From NCBI GenBank assembly GCA_009746045.1, contig RPFO01002171.1:7501-71500 (forward strand): 64,000 bases of DNA, read 5' to 3'. The notes beneath the pieces are model-generated. The model did not search any database. It was not told the origin of the DNA and was given only the letters and a program-made list of their open reading frames with translations. How positions within the stretch are numbered: position 1 is the first letter of the stretch; every line of letters begins with the position of its first letter. This DNA comes from Mesostigma viride. Lineage: Eukaryota; Streptophyta; Mesostigmatophyceae; Mesostigmatales; Mesostigmataceae. The position numbers and the translations under genes were made by a program. Of the stretch, positions 1 to 13,479 are shown piece after piece.

Positions 1-1196
1 CGCGCAGGGGGCCATACGCGCCGCTGGCTTTGCCTTCCAGCACAGTCTCACGGCGGAAGCCTGGTGGGGTGGGGTGGGTGGGTGGGTGGGGGGCAGGGAA
101 AGGAGAAAGCAGTGGCCAAGCAAGGGGGAGGAATCACCGGGTGACGTGGTCTAGCAGGGGAACACAGAAAGGTGTCAAGGATTGCCTACCCTCCGTCACC
201 TTCATGGGTAGTGCCTACCCTCCGTCACCTTCATGGGAAGTGCCTACACTCCGCCACCTTTGCGGGTAGTACAGGAAGAGATTAGAAGACAGGCTGCACA
301 GCAAGGCCACCACCACTCAGCATTCCAGCCTAGAAAAGCATACCCTGCAAGTACCCCATGCCAAACGACACTACCCAGGTGCGAGCGCCCGTTACTGCGA
401 GGTGGTGACTTTGGTTCTACTTGGCTGCAGGAAGACATCACAAGTGGCAAAGTCAACCAGTTGCTTACGCGGGGCCATGCCCGGAAGGCCAGCCCTGACA
501 CGCCAAGCACCATAATCCTGTGCTCATCGCGACACCACTTTTGGAGTGACCAATCCATGACCGCCCTGCTAACAGCCTCCTCGGCACTCACTATCCGAGA
601 ATCGTCATCTACACTGTCGCATGCCACCCACCTTGTTTGTGGTCCCTGTAGCTGTTCAGCCCGTGGTACTGGCCATCGTCTTCTGTCACGTCTTTCAATG
701 ACGCGCTGAGCTGGCGCTCCTTCAAGGCACGCGAGTCCTTGTCAAACTCCGTCTCCGTCTCCAGCGCTGCCGTGGCCCGGCTGTCGTGCACCGTCTGAAC
801 GAGCCGATTCGACTCGTACGCCAGGGCAACGTCCACCGCGGCCTTCGTCGGTTCTTTCTTGGCGTTGCCCGTGGTGAAGGCGAGACCGCCAGCGCGAGCT
901 TGTTTCTGAGACTTTTTGGCCGCATTTCCATCTGCGTCATCATCTTGACCCTCCCCTTCGTCATCACTTCCGGCTTGTCGCTTTCGGATATTCCCTCTAG
1001 CTCGAGCCGCGGGCTTCTTGAAAACGCACACCGCGGGTTTGTCGTTCCCGTCTGGTCGGGACCCGGGCGCATAAAGGGCATGAGCAGGAGGCAAAGTAAG
1101 CGACCATTTAGAAATGGAACGCAACTTAAGTCGAAGAAAATGAGTCGGACGGCATAAGCTGGAATGCAACCAAGCAACATGTACATGCGATTCCAA
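1..1196 (-). CDS. CWC24: CWC24/RNF113-type spliceosome factor, N-terminal part (gene cut by window start)
   Basis: This is the N-terminal part of a CWC24/RNF113A protein, a CCCH zinc-finger plus RING factor of the activating spliceosome. Exon 1 runs from about 1196 down to 632 and ends at a GTGGGT donor. Exon 2 begins at base 60 after a CAG acceptor and leaves the window. Joined, the splice gives HKQGFRRETVLEGKASGAYG, which fits the family stretch just before the CCCH finger. Exon 1 shows the family VCVFKKP motif near its start, an acidic/Lys-rich low-complexity stretch, and a block matching the RNF113 region that ends in YHGLNSY. The CCCH and RING domains must lie to the left of base 1. The first Met in frame is at 1196, but about 50 residues precede the conserved start, so the true start could lie in another exon. 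The gene is head-to-head with RTCA. Confidence 0.85.
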
Positions 1197-2041
1197 GCTA
1201 TGGGTCTAGTTACGCCGATAGTCACGTAAGCGACGGAATCGTGACAATCTCTTCGGGGTGAATGCCATCCACAACTCAAAGCTATAGAGCTGGTTACGCA
1301 GACAGTCAAGTGGGCTATGGAACTAGTGCAATCTGTGCGGGGTGAGTGCCATCCTCACCACCCCCACCACACCGTTACTAATTATACACAGGCGAGGCAA
1401 GTACATTCGATGAGTCACCTGACGGTGAAACATCTTCTTTATCAGCAGCTTGTGGGCCTGGTGACTTCGAGTCGTCCATAGAGCTCGCCGGTGTGCAACT
1501 ATTCAATCACATGGCGTCGTGTACAAACCGTCCAAAATCACAGCCACGAAATTGCGAAGGGCACCACGATCTCTTGGAGTTTCCAATAGCAAAGCAACGC
1601 GAGCCCGGCATAAGACATGCGCGGCTTCGTAAACTTCTCCCTATTTATACTTATGTTTGTGACGACCCACAACCCTGCGCACTAAAAAACAAGGGCGAGC
1701 ACGGGCGTGAGTAGTCGCGGTAAAGAATTAACAATTTGCTGCAAGGCTACGTGCATCACCATAGTCTCATTTCTTGCCACGTGGCATGCGTCGCGAGTCT
1801 GCAAGTGGCAAGCTTTAGCAGAGCTATGGAAACACGGGCTTGAGCTATGGAAACTCGGAAGCGCAATAATAATAATCCTGAGTACTGACTGTGACACCGA
1901 CTGTTCTCCTGCAGGTATCGAAGTAGAAGCCTTGAGCATATGGTGGTAATAACTTCGCGTTAACAATGTTTTGTAGGAGTGCATTACGGAGAAGCAAGCC
2001 CAGCTAAGCTCCGAATGCCGCTCGCGAGGCGATTCTCGTAG
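1197..2041. promoter_or_regulatory. Head-to-head spacer between CWC24 and RTCA
   Basis: This 0.85-kb gap separates two divergent genes and presumably holds both promoters and 5' UTRs. I see no convincing coding exon, tandem repeat or transposon fragment. No core promoter motif could be assigned with confidence. Confidence 0.4.
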
Positions 2042-5000
2042 ATGATAGCCCTGCCGTGTAGGCTTTCTAGGACCTTGTTAAGAACTCCTTTGCTGATAAT
2101 GGAGGCAAGCAATCAAAGAGCTGACCACAGCACGAAAAATAACATGAAAAGAAAGGGTGAAGTTCGCGCGGAAAGCGTTGCGAAGGTTCCTTCTCCAAGT
2201 AGCACCCCCGAGGATTTAATTTCCGTCGATGGCTCAACATTGGAGGGAGGAGGTCAGGTAAATAACTCCACATGCTGTTTCTGTTCAATATCTGATTTCC
2301 GTATTTGTTGTGAGAAAGAATCCGTCTGTCTGTCTGTGCCGTTCATCGCCTCGCGGAACCCAAGTTTTTGTCGGCATAGCAACTCGCTGCCAATTAACGC
2401 GTGGGACCAATATATAACAATAAAACGAGATATATGCGTGAACCATTAAGGACGGCACTTCCGCATGAGACATTGACAATGCTATCGTGAGCAACATCCA
2501 TCGCTGCATGCCTTGCAGCATGCATATTTCTCATTACCTTTATCAATCTGAGGGGCGAGAGAGTGACGTTACGCCACCCGAACTCCCCCGCTGCATTTGC
2601 ATTAAAAATTTTCAATTAAATTATAACGTGACTACGTTGGAAGATCATGTAGCACGTATTCCCTTGCTGATGGTAGGGGGTGAGCGAATTTACGTGCTTG
2701 GCAGATTCTGAGGAACGTGGCTGCATTGGCTGTCATCACGGGGAAGGCAGTGCGGGTGTCCAAGATCAGAGCAGGGCGAGACAAGCCCGGCCTTCGACCA
2801 CAGCACCTGACAGGGGTAAGCGTGCCAGGAATTGATGGCCCTTTCCTTGGCCAATCAGTGCGCCCCATACATCTGGTGTTCCCCTCATACCGCTTCTCAC
2901 CCCCGCTCATTTCCCCCGCAGTAATCTTATCGTACCTTGTCTTCGGCATGCCATTTGGCGTAATCTATAAATAGCGAGAGACAGTCATTCCTACAATCAT
3001 GCTCCAATCGCTACCTGCAACGGCCTTATACCAGCATTGCCTCCAAACCTCTTCTTTCTGTTACTTCCAGCAAGGCTGTCTGCCTGTGCCCTGTTCACAC
3101 GCCCACCACGCCATCATGGTTGTAACCTTATGGTGTGTATGCCCGGCCACCTTTTATTACTTCAAAATTTATCTAGATAAGGATCCCTGTACACAGTGCA
3201 AAACCCTCTCCTATTGCATCCGCCCGCATGCATCCTATGAAGTGTGCCCTACGGGCTTCGCAAGGCAACCGCCCATGCGTTGTAGTGCCCAGTATAGTGA
3301 CCAATAGGTCTAGAAGAGTATACTACTGCTTTGCCATGCAGCTTTTGTTCCTGCCTGCTCCTGGGAGCCTGTGGGCTTGCTTGTTCGGCCCGCAAGTGGG
3401 CAGTTTGGTTGGTTGGACATCGTGCTGGAACCCGGTGGAAATGCACACTTGATGGCTTACCAATACCACGCTTACTCAATAGTCAATACCATGCTGGCTT
3501 ACAGCAGTGCATATATTGCACATCTGGACTTCACCTTTTTGTGGTTTCATTCGGAATCATCAAATCTTTTCCTCCTATTCTGCATTTTTTTCGCACGTCT
3601 CTTCTCCCCGTTTTGTCCCCTTCCCCTTATCAAGGAGACAACCTTCCCCTTATGTTTCTCTCCCTCCTCCGGCCACACCTTCCCCCCCCCCCTCCCCCGT
3701 CTTCTTTCTCTTTCTCCCCTCTCATCCCCTCTCAGATTGAGCTGGCTGCCCGCATCAGCCGTGGCCGCTTGGACGGCGGCTCGATCGGTTCCACCGAGAT
3801 CTGCCTGTTCCCGGGACAGGTGGCGCCGACGGATGGGCCGATGGTGGCTGACACCGGCACCGCGGGAAGCTGCACACTGCTGGCGCAGGTAACCACGTGG
3901 CCATGTAGGTCAGTACAGTAGGTCAGTACAGGAGAGCAGTACAGGAGGGCAGTACAGGAGGGCAGTACAGGAGGGCAGTACAGGAGGGCAGTACAGGAGG
4001 GCAGTACAGGAGGGCAGTACAGGAGGGCAGTACAGGAGGGCAGTACAGGAGGGCAGTACATGAGGGCAAAAGGAGGGCCAAAGGAGAGCAGTACAGGAGG
4101 GCAGTACAGGAGGGCAGTACAGGAGGGCAAAAGGAGGGCAAAAGGAGGGCATTGCAGGAGGGCCAAAGGAGAGCAGTGCAGGAGGGCAGTACAGGAGGGC
4201 AAAAGGAGGGTAGTACAGGAGGGCACTGCAGGAGGGCAAAAGGAGGGTAGTACAGGAGGGCAGTACAGGAGGGCAGTACAGGAGGGCTTAAGGAGGGCAG
4301 TACAGGAGGGCAGTACAGGAGGGCAGTACAGGAGGGTAGTTCAGGAGGGCAGTACAAGAGGGCATTGCAGGAGGGCAAAAGGAGGGCAGAAGGAGAGCAA
4401 AAGGAGAGCAAAAGGCAGGGCAAATGGAGGGCAGTACAGGAGGGCAGTACAGGAGGGCAGTACAAGAGGGCAAAAGGAGGGCAAAAGGAGGGCAAAAGGA
4501 GGGCAAAAGGAGGGCAAAAGGAGGGCAAAAAGAGGGCAAAAGGAGGGCAAAAGGAGGGCAGTACAGGAGGGCAGTACAGGAGGGCAGTACAGGAGGGCAG
4601 TACAGGAGGGCAGTACAGGCGGGCATAAGGAGGGCAGTACAGGAGGGCAGTACAGGAGGGCAGTACAGGAGGGCAGTACAGGAGGGCAGTACAGGAGGGC
4701 AGTACAGGAGGGCAAAAGGAGGGCAGTACAGGTGGGCAGTGCAGGAGGGCAAAAGGAGGGCAAAAGGAGGGCAAAAGGAGGGCAAAAGGAGGGCAGTACA
4801 GGAGGGCAGAAGGAAGGCAAGAGCATAGTTGTCGTAGTGGTCGTGGTAGCATGGCTCGTGCCTTCTCGTGTAGACGGGGGGTACCGACGCAACGTGTTTG
4901 CACGCACTGAATTGCATCTGTGCGGCCCCTGGGAGTTTACGTGACGCTTGTTGGCGGTGCCGTGTTGTAGCGAGAGGGCCCACATGTGCCCATGGCTCTC

Positions 5001-8000
5001 CACCGAAATATCTTGCTCCTGTTACCTGTGGGGTTTGGCGGCTGGGCTGCTGTTGTGTCGGGCAAGCACGAGACATACGTCCTGCTTGATGCTTTGTGTG
5101 TAACAAACAATGCATGTGCAGGTGAAACAGACCGTGCCCCAGGCAGGCATGCCAGGCGTAAGCATGCATGAGTGGGCCATGCTTGAACTTTGTATAAACA
5201 CCTTTCACGCGCGCATGTCTTGTGTACACACATCGTCCATTCATGCGACCGGTGTGAGGTATCATCCTCATCACTTGCGGCCTGCTGCTACCCCTTTTAC
5301 TCCTACTGCGGCTACCACCCTCGTCATCCAGACGGCTCTCCCCATCCTGTTGTTCTTAAGGGGTAGCCACCGAGGGGCTTCGCAGGCGGAGGGAGCCGTT
5401 GCAAGCCAACCAGGCGGCAGCACCGTGGCCGTGCAGGTGGTCCTAAAGGGGGGCACCGACGTGCCCATGGCCCCCCCTGTGGACTACCTGGCCATGGTGC
5501 TGCTGCCGCTGCTGCAACGACACATCCCCCCCCTTGATAGCAGCGATGCCCCCCGGGTGAACTTGTTATTGGAGCGGCGCGGGTTTTACCCAAGGGGCGG
5601 CGGTGTCGTGAGACTGTCGGCGCACCCACTGGAGCCAGGGGCCAAGCTGCAGCCAATCGTGGTGAGTTAGCAGGGGGGTTGCAGTACAGGGTGAGTGGGA
5701 GTAGTTGTGTACAGTGTCACTGTGCATGCCAGCGGACCGTAAACCAGTTCCTAGCCCACCTGGGCAGCGCTTCTTCGCAGCGGTACTGCTTGGGGGCTGG
5801 CGCAGCATGTGAGTAGCTGTACACATCACGCCCTGGCATGCTGCCGGCAATATGTATGTTTGCATAGTTCTTTCATGGACGGTGTGAGCCATTTAGAATA
5901 TAAGTTTTTGGGGGCATGCATCAGGCATTTATGTCAGATGTCCAGGGTATGTCTGTTAGGAATCAAATCGTCCAGCCCCTAATGAGTTCTAGTTGGCATC
6001 GGTTGCTCTACAGGTAATCACACGTACCACTTACCAGATGTCTTAGTGGTTGGGGCTGGCCCTTGCCGAATCCTGTTTGATTATGGTAAAACAATTATCA
6101 TGTCTTCCCCCTCCACTCCCAGGCATGCTTTTTCCTAGTTGCTGAGGCGTGGTCACCTTGTAATTGCCTGTTCGTCACTGCGTGCGACAGATGCTGGAGA
6201 GGGGGCGGGTGCTTCGCGTGCGGGGGCGTGCGTTTGGAGCGTCCCAGGACGTGGAGGTGGTTAATCATGATTGATGCACTGGTTGGGGGAGAATGGGGAG
6301 GAATGGTAGGTGGGTGGAGGATGGGGAGGTGGGTGGATGGATGCCAGGATGTGGTGACATGTGTCCAGAATGCATGCATGCCGGTCAGTGGTTGGGTGAG
6401 GTGCCCCCAGCTGCCGCGCAAGTGGCCTGGGTTGCAACATAGCCTTGAACACCGTTTTGGGAATATGGTCTTGTGATAGTAGTTTTCGCTAGGTAGTGTT
6501 GTTATTATTTGCACTGTGCATTGTCATTTTTTTGTTGGTGTGATGCATTTGGGGCATTTCAAGCTTTATGCCTTGTTGGAAAACATAAGCTGCTTACTTG
6601 TCTGCTTTGATGTCAAGCCGCAGTTGTCGATATGCCGGCCTGGTTTCGACGAACAGCAAAGCCGATGTTAACGATTATTGTCGGCGATGCTAGTGTTAAC
6701 AACTGTTTGAATCGGGAAGGAGCCAATGCGTTTTAAACAATGCCTTATGCTTGGCTGGTTTACCCTTACACCTTGCAGATGATGAAAGAAGTGAGGAAGA
6801 AGACAGTGGGGAGAGCAATCGCTTTATGACATGGGTTAAGACTCAATGGGGAACAGGCTCCCACCCCTCAGCAATTTACCACTTTATCCCTGCTATGCCT
6901 TTTCGGCTAAGTAGGATGACATCGGCAGATGATGTCATCACAGATTGCCTAAGGCTTGAAAATGACTTCTTAGCATATACCGTGTCAGTTCTTAGCATAT
7001 TCCCAGAATATTCCTGGCATGTGCTGAGAAATTTCTAGAAGCTCCCGAGTGAACTATGATGATAGCATCTGATGACGTCACCCTACCAATTGTGAAAGGT
7101 CAAAGCTATAAAAGGAAATGCCCCTCAAGGACCTTATCATCGACCTTCCATCTACCTTTTGCCCAGTTTACTCAAGCCATCTTTTTTGCCATAGTCTTCT
7201 GTATCACTGGGTTTCTTCGTGTACAAGGGTTAAGGGCGACAAGCCAAACCAAAAGCATCGTGTACAACCCATCGTGCCTTCCTGACCCATACACAACCTG
7301 ATAGAATGCTATGGAAGTCTGTAGTCTGGATGCTCTCAAATTCCACGTATTGCTGATCACCAAATGCCATGCTTGCTGATCAAGAATACAGTACAACGAT
7401 TTTCCTGGTTTCGCTTGCCGTGCAGGCTCGACACAGCCAATTGTCAGTATGCCCTTTTGTGGGCGGTGCTCCCAATGTGCCTTCAAAGCATCATTGACCC
7501 TGATGATGTGCTGTCTGCCTGGGATTGCCGGCTTCGCCCGGCCTTGCTGCGTGCGACTGGTGCCCCATTCGGCAGGGCATCGTGGCGGCTGCCAGCAAAG
7601 TTCTGAGGAAGGATCTTGGTGCTTCCGTGGAAATTGCGCTGGATGGGAAGGTGTGTGGGCCCTGTCAGATTCTTCCAGTATCAGCATGCAACGAGGTTTG
7701 GCTGGGCCCCCGACAGAGTTTGTTGCTTCTTCTGGCAACTCAATTGTGCAGTAAAAGTTGCGCCTTTTTATGTTGGCGTGGCTCGCTGGTCTTTCCCGCG
7801 GGCCTCGTTCTTTCTCATTGCACACTGCACACGGGGTGCGGGTGTGGGGTGTTTCAGGCGTAAGTGTCGGCATGTATGGAAAGTCCACCAATAAATTATC
7901 CAAGGGATCACTGGGACGTATTCTGAGCCACATAAAATGTAGGGAGACTTGCGGCGTACATTTTAGGGTGGTCCGCGCTCTGGAACTCTCCCCACCACGT

Positions 8001-10317
8001 GGAAACACCAGTTGTCCTATATGGTGCCCCTTTTGCGTGGCATTCTTCCTATGTGCCCAGGGTTCTCTGATATCCTTTATACCATCGCCGTAATACATCC
8101 ATGATGCTATACATCCATGATGCTATATATCCATGATGCTATATATCCATGATGCTATATATCCTTATCTCTGGGATATGTGCTACAGATACTCCCAACG
8201 GAGTTATGTTTCTCATTATATATCCTTGATGCTATAGTAGTATATCCTTGATACCATCGATGCTGTCATCTCACACCTGGCCTTTGGTTCACACCTGGCC
8301 TTTGGTCGGCTGGTGGTATGTCAACCGGGTACCTGCCTCTGCCAATGCTATGGGTAAATGCACCATTCATGCTCTGCAGGAGGCACCCGGGCAACAGGGC
8401 TCCATGGGTCGAGGGTTCGGCATCACGTTGGTGGCAGAGACCGACAGGTGAGGAATGCCGCCCCATTCTTGTCCCCTGGCTGTGCCGCTGCACCAAGCCT
8501 GCTTGCTGGCCTCTCTTCTGGTCACCATGAGTGCAGTTCTGGAGGAAGGTTCTGGTCACCAAGAATGCAGCGCTGGAGGGAGCTTAGGCTGACGGGTTCG
8601 TCGATGGGTAGACAGGCACACGGGGGAGTGGCCAGGCAGACAGGGGGGAGGCAGGCGGATGGCCAGGGCGTTGATTCCGGCCGGCTGACCTCGTGCGCTT
8701 GCCGGGCATACAAAACAGACTGCATCAAGGTTTGTATAGATGGTTCCGTGGTGCCGTGGGTAGTGCGTGCATGTTGGCATTTTAGATGGGGGTGCTCAGT
8801 GCTGAATCCGGTGATGCGAATCCCATGTTTTTGCAAGGAGGTGTGCCTAGGTCAGGTGCTGCCAGCTTGGACTTGGGATGACTTGTCCCCAACGCTCGTC
8901 TCCTGTATCCAGGCATGGGTACAGTAGCCTGTGGGATGGTTCAGTGTGTACGGCCAAGCGACAATACCCTGTATAGTTTTCTGCTTTCGTCTTTGCCTTG
9001 GCTTGAAATTCATCGCTTCCACCCCACCAGGCTCACGCATGCATCCCGACCGGTACCCTGAGTGGGGGCGAGCTCGCTGTTCCATCTAGCCAAACCGCGG
9101 CCTTAGTAACCCCGGCCTCTCTCAATCTCGGCTTTGCGTTGAAATGCCCTCAACTCTTTCCTGCGCATCTGTTCAACCCTGCCCCCCGTCACCAGCGGCT
9201 GCCTGCTGGGCTCCTCTGCGCGCGGCCCCGACCAGAAGAAGTCCCCACGAGACATTGGCAGCGAAGCGGCGGAGGAACTGCTGAGTGAGCTGGCGGCGGG
9301 TGGCTGTGTTGACCAGTACATGCAGGTGCGCAGTGCCCGCCATGCTAATACTCGCTGTACAGGCAGCAAAGGTTCTCTTTGCCATGCTAGTGTCATCTCA
9401 TGGACCTACAGGTCGTTTGGACTCGTGGCCTTGATTGATGCTTTAATTGATGTTCTCACAATTTTATGGCTTGCGCCGCCTCCGCCTCCGCACCTGTAGC
9501 ACTCAGTTGTTGTGCCAGGGTTGAAGGGGGCGTGGTGTTTTGTGACCGGCATGTCTCCCAGCTCTTGTCCATGCTGTGCCAGGTGTCGCAACTCCCAGGT
9601 GTAGCGTGGCGTTGGGGCAATATCGCCACTTCCTCTCAGTTGGGTTGTCTGTCTTTCTTTGCCCTTGGCATGTTCGTACGGCAGACAGATGGCTAGCTTG
9701 GGTTTGGTGGCCGGACAAAGCCATGTCATGGTACGAGCCTAATCCAGGGAGAGCAGTCCAATGAATGTGAATTACGACCTTTGGACTGTGAGATAGCTTC
9801 GGAGATGTGACCACCTACAGACAACATATCGCGTGCACGAGTGAGAGTATGACTGGTTTATCTGCGCAAATGCCATTCTGCTTCTGCTCTGCCGTTTTCT
9901 CAATCCTTACATTTCACCCAACTCACGACTTGCCCGGCCTGGGGGTGCCTCTCTCCAGGGAGGCTACTCAGATTACTTGGGTGTGTCTTGCAGGGAAAGA
10001 GCAGTTTTTCCATGGTCAAGCACTGCCAAGCAATCTCTAACACATCGGTGGCAGATCTGGTGTCCTTGCTGCATGCGTCTAACGTCTTGCAGGATCAGTT
10101 GGTGATATTTATGGCAATGGCGGATGGCAAATCAGCGGTGGCCATGGCGGAGCCCACCCTGCACACCCGGACGGCGGTCTTTATTGCAGAGCAGCTCCTC
10201 GGTGTAACATTCAACTTTAGCGAAGAAAAGGAGCGTGTTGATGAGGCCAGCAAATTGCTAGTACCAAAACGTTGGGTCGTAGAATGCCAGGGGGTCGGTA
10301 TGGCAGTGCCTGTGTGA
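2042..10317 (+). CDS. RTCA: RNA 3'-terminal phosphate cyclase, 9 exons
   Basis: RtcA converts an RNA 3'-phosphate to a 2',3'-cyclic phosphate using ATP through a covalent His-AMP. Exons: 2042-2257, 2705-2815, 3736-3888, 5332-5661, 6191-6256, 7576-7650, 8380-8447, 9196-9325, 10093-10317. They join in one frame to about 457 residues (human about 366). Family marks in order: [11 protein letters not shown] (exon 1), [16 protein letters not shown] (exon 2), GSIGSTEI and [11 protein letters not shown] (exon 3), [15 protein letters not shown] and [10 protein letters not shown] (exon 4), GRAFGA (exon 5), GSEAAEELL (exon 8), then [18 protein letters not shown] (catalytic His) and VECQGVGM (exon 9). 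The length excess is mainly an N-terminal extension; Met at 2099 is an alternative start. Most introns are phase 0. The exon 5 donor (GTGGTT) is the weakest border. Introns hold tandem repeats and a repeat relic. Confidence 0.93.
2604..2680 (-). repeat. Relic of short interspersed repeat (AATTT-tail family) in RTCA intron 1
   Basis: An AATT-rich stretch followed by TATAACGTG and the sequence ATCATGTAGCACGTATTC resembles the repeats at 47085 and 53473, but is more diverged. It sits just upstream of the exon 2 acceptor. Confidence 0.5.
3906..4824. repeat. Minisatellite of 13-bp and 11-bp units in RTCA intron 3
   Basis: About 0.9 kb of tandem units of two related kinds is present: GGGCAGTACAGGA (13 bp) and GGGCAAAAGGA (11 bp). 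They occur in mixed runs with a few variants. Several long open frames on both strands here (Leu/Pro/Cys-rich on minus, Gly/Arg/Gln-rich on plus) are products of the repeat. The array lies wholly inside an intron of RTCA. Confidence 0.95.
8095..8215. repeat. 16-bp tandem repeat plus stem-loop repeat relic in RTCA intron 6
   Basis: Four copies of a 16-bp unit (CATCCATGATGCTATA and variants) are followed by a minus-orientation copy of the CTCC-GTTG-GGAG stem-loop motif with its neighbouring TGTGCTACA box. The same motif and box recur at 15163 and 34503. Confidence 0.75.
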
Positions 10318-10343
10318 GACCACTGCAGTGAGTGGTGCATACG

Positions 10344-10416
10344 GTCATAATATCAAGGAGACAACCAGCGCAGGCCAGAAATCGGGAGAATCCGGACCGT
10401 GGTACTGTCATAATAT
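10344..10416 (-). mobile_element. 5'-truncated copy of the GGTTGTCTCCTTG-ended element, 10-bp target duplication
   Basis: The element body is 10354-10406. On the minus strand it ends in GCGCTGGTTGTCTCCTTG, the fixed 3' end of this family. Perfect direct repeats GTCATAATAT flank it at 10344-10353 and 10407-10416. The 5' part of the longer copies at 35.1-35.5 kb is missing. It lies 30 bases past the RTCA stop codon. Confidence 0.85.
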
Positions 10417-10774
10417 AGATAATGTTTGTTTTTCATGCATGGTCGACCATATGTACCCCCGGAAGTCTTAAAATTGAAGGATTAAGTCCAGGCTTAGTGA
10501 TATATATGTGTCCCTTTAAATCGACACTCAACTTATATGATTAACCGGCCATTTACGCCCACCCAGTCTCAAGTCGTGCATGTATGTCCTGGCTCGATCC
10601 ATGGACTGTGTATGCACATGCTATCCAGGCCATGGCCCCGCATAGGTCCAGCTAGCTTGAATGCTCCGTATATCGATCCGGGCCGGAGCCCGGGACCTGG
10701 GGGGTCTGCCACAGTTTGTTGTTGACCTGCATGCAGGTATGATCGATATCAAAAGCACCTTCCATCGAGAGGGG
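10417..10774. other. No gene seen
   Basis: This AT-rich to mixed sequence carries no recognisable coding exon, tandem array or transposon fragment. Confidence 0.4.
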
Positions 10775-10890
10775 CATGCTCCTGTTTTCTCCCCACGGGC
10801 CCCACGGCCCATCCATTGCCAGCCAGGGTAGAAGTCCACAGCTAGGCCGGTTGAGAGGCCGTAAAATATTGCCGGCCCCTGAGGATAGCC
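10775..10890 (+). mobile_element. LINE-related fragment homologous to 33905-34000
   Basis: The stretch with GTTTTCTCCCCACGGGCCCC, then CAGGGTAGAAGTCC and ATTGCCGGCCCCTGAGGA, matches 33905-34000 closely. There the sequence sits between LINE ORF1-like and reverse-transcriptase-like fragments. It is therefore called a LINE fragment by association. Confidence 0.55.
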
Positions 10891-11182
10891 GCTACACTAC
10901 CGCCTCGTCTGCCATTACAGCTAGTAGATCGATCGAGGACAGCTCGGACGAGGATTATATATCCCCCTCTAGTGACTGATATGGTACGTTGGCCGGGCAT
11001 GATGCAGACGCTATTTGTAACTTTCGCGTGATTTTTCGAATGAGACTACCTATCACATCAATCCGACGCCGCGCCAAAGTTGCCCCGCGAAATTTCGGGG
11101 AGAAAGTGACGAAATTCGGTGCGCGCGGGAGATGTTGAGTGCAAATTCCATTGCGAAGGCTATGGTAGCGTGAAAATTTACT

Positions 11183-11703
11183 GTGCACGGACTACGGAGC
11201 CATTTTGTACCGGATTTCGCTTGTTCGATCGGCATTAACGTAAGGAAATTTATTCTGCAAAAAAAACGTCGGGAAACAGTTTCTTTGTGCGTGTGCTCGA
11301 GGGCAAACACGCAGCAGTGGCCAGTTTCGCCCGCCGAGCTCAGCCACCCGTGCGTGTGCAAGGTAATGTCTAGCACAGATTTAGACGCACCTGGTGGGAG
11401 GGCACACTTTCGAACGATTCCTTATATCATTTCGAAGAAATCCAGCACAACGATTCCCTTAATTTTGCGTTTCCATGTTGCACGCAATTTTCCCGTAGAA
11501 GTCAGATTTATAGGAGCGCTGACAGGGGCAAAAATGCATGTCGTAGATTTAATCGCTTTTACCCCATTTCTTGCAGCTTTATGGCTTCCCTTGGGGTTAT
11601 CAACATTGTCCACTGCATAAATTGCGGGCGGCGCTTGCTGCCGACGTCGCTGGTGTGCCTGGGGTGCGGGAGAACCAACATCTACTGGTTTCTATCGTCG
11701 TAA
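11183..11703 (+). CDS. Possible small gene ending in a CxxC-CxxC zinc-ribbon exon, unrecognised
   Basis: A short open frame from ATG at 11581 to TAA at 11701-11703 encodes 40 residues with HCINCGRRLLPTSLVCLGCG, a CX2C-X10-CX2C zinc-ribbon-like pattern. A strong pyrimidine-rich acceptor (TTTCTTGCAG) ends at 11576, five bases upstream of that ATG, so this may be a last exon. An upstream open frame from 11183 reaches a possible donor (CAAG|GTAATG) near 11362. I could not confirm that the two join, and no family was recognised. It may also be chance or transposon-derived. Confidence 0.25.
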
Positions 11704-12058
11704 CCCGCTTTTTTATCGTCATTATTCGGCGTCTTCTAGTGGTTTAAGCGTCCGGTGCCGGGCGAAAAGAACTCTTACCCTGACGCCATGGCCTGAGGAG
11801 GCAATCCGAGAAGGACTGGGGCGGGCGGGCGAAATAAAACGCGACAGTGCCCGCACCCTGCCGGCGCACCCAGGCGAACAAGACAAAGTGCACCGTTCCC
11901 CCCCTGTGCCCATCGCTGCCGTCGCCGGGCGGCACGTTGGGCAGGCGGCTCCTTCCCCCTTTTTTCGTGCCTGTTGCATCATTTTGAACCCCTCACCAAC
12001 GGAGGCATGTTAATGAATGAGTGGATGCATGCATGAACGAACAGATCCGGATGCATGA
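11704..12058. other. Open frames on both strands without recognisable product
   Basis: This GC-rich stretch has an 86-residue Cys-rich open frame on minus (11722-11982) and an uninterrupted plus frame without a Met. Neither resembles a family I know, and neither has flanking splice sites that settle the matter. Confidence 0.2.
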
Positions 12059-13257
<1,199 letters not shown>

Positions 13258-13479
13258 GGGAAGGTGTGCTTTTTATTATGATGATTAGCTAAGTTACATG
13301 TGTGTTATTGATGCACATGTTGACGTTGTATCATGGGCGTGTGCCCCTAAGTCTGCCTTCCTGCATTGTCACATAATATATAATCTAGATGTGTTGCTGG
13401 GAACCTGACTATACCTTCCAAACTTGAATGAAATCTTGACAACTATGTGATGAAACCCTTGAAAAACAATTACTAGGAA

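Noticed and set aside
3732-5274. Long minus-strand frames of 109-328 residues rich in Leu, Pro, Cys, Ala
   Set aside because: They read the RTCA intron minisatellite backwards. The composition repeats with the unit, and they overlap two RTCA exons antisense.
7172-8098. 308-residue open frame on minus inside RTCA
   Set aside because: It lies antisense over RTCA exon 6 and its flanking introns and has no recognisable domain. It is long for chance, so a transcript check is reasonable, but nothing supports a gene.
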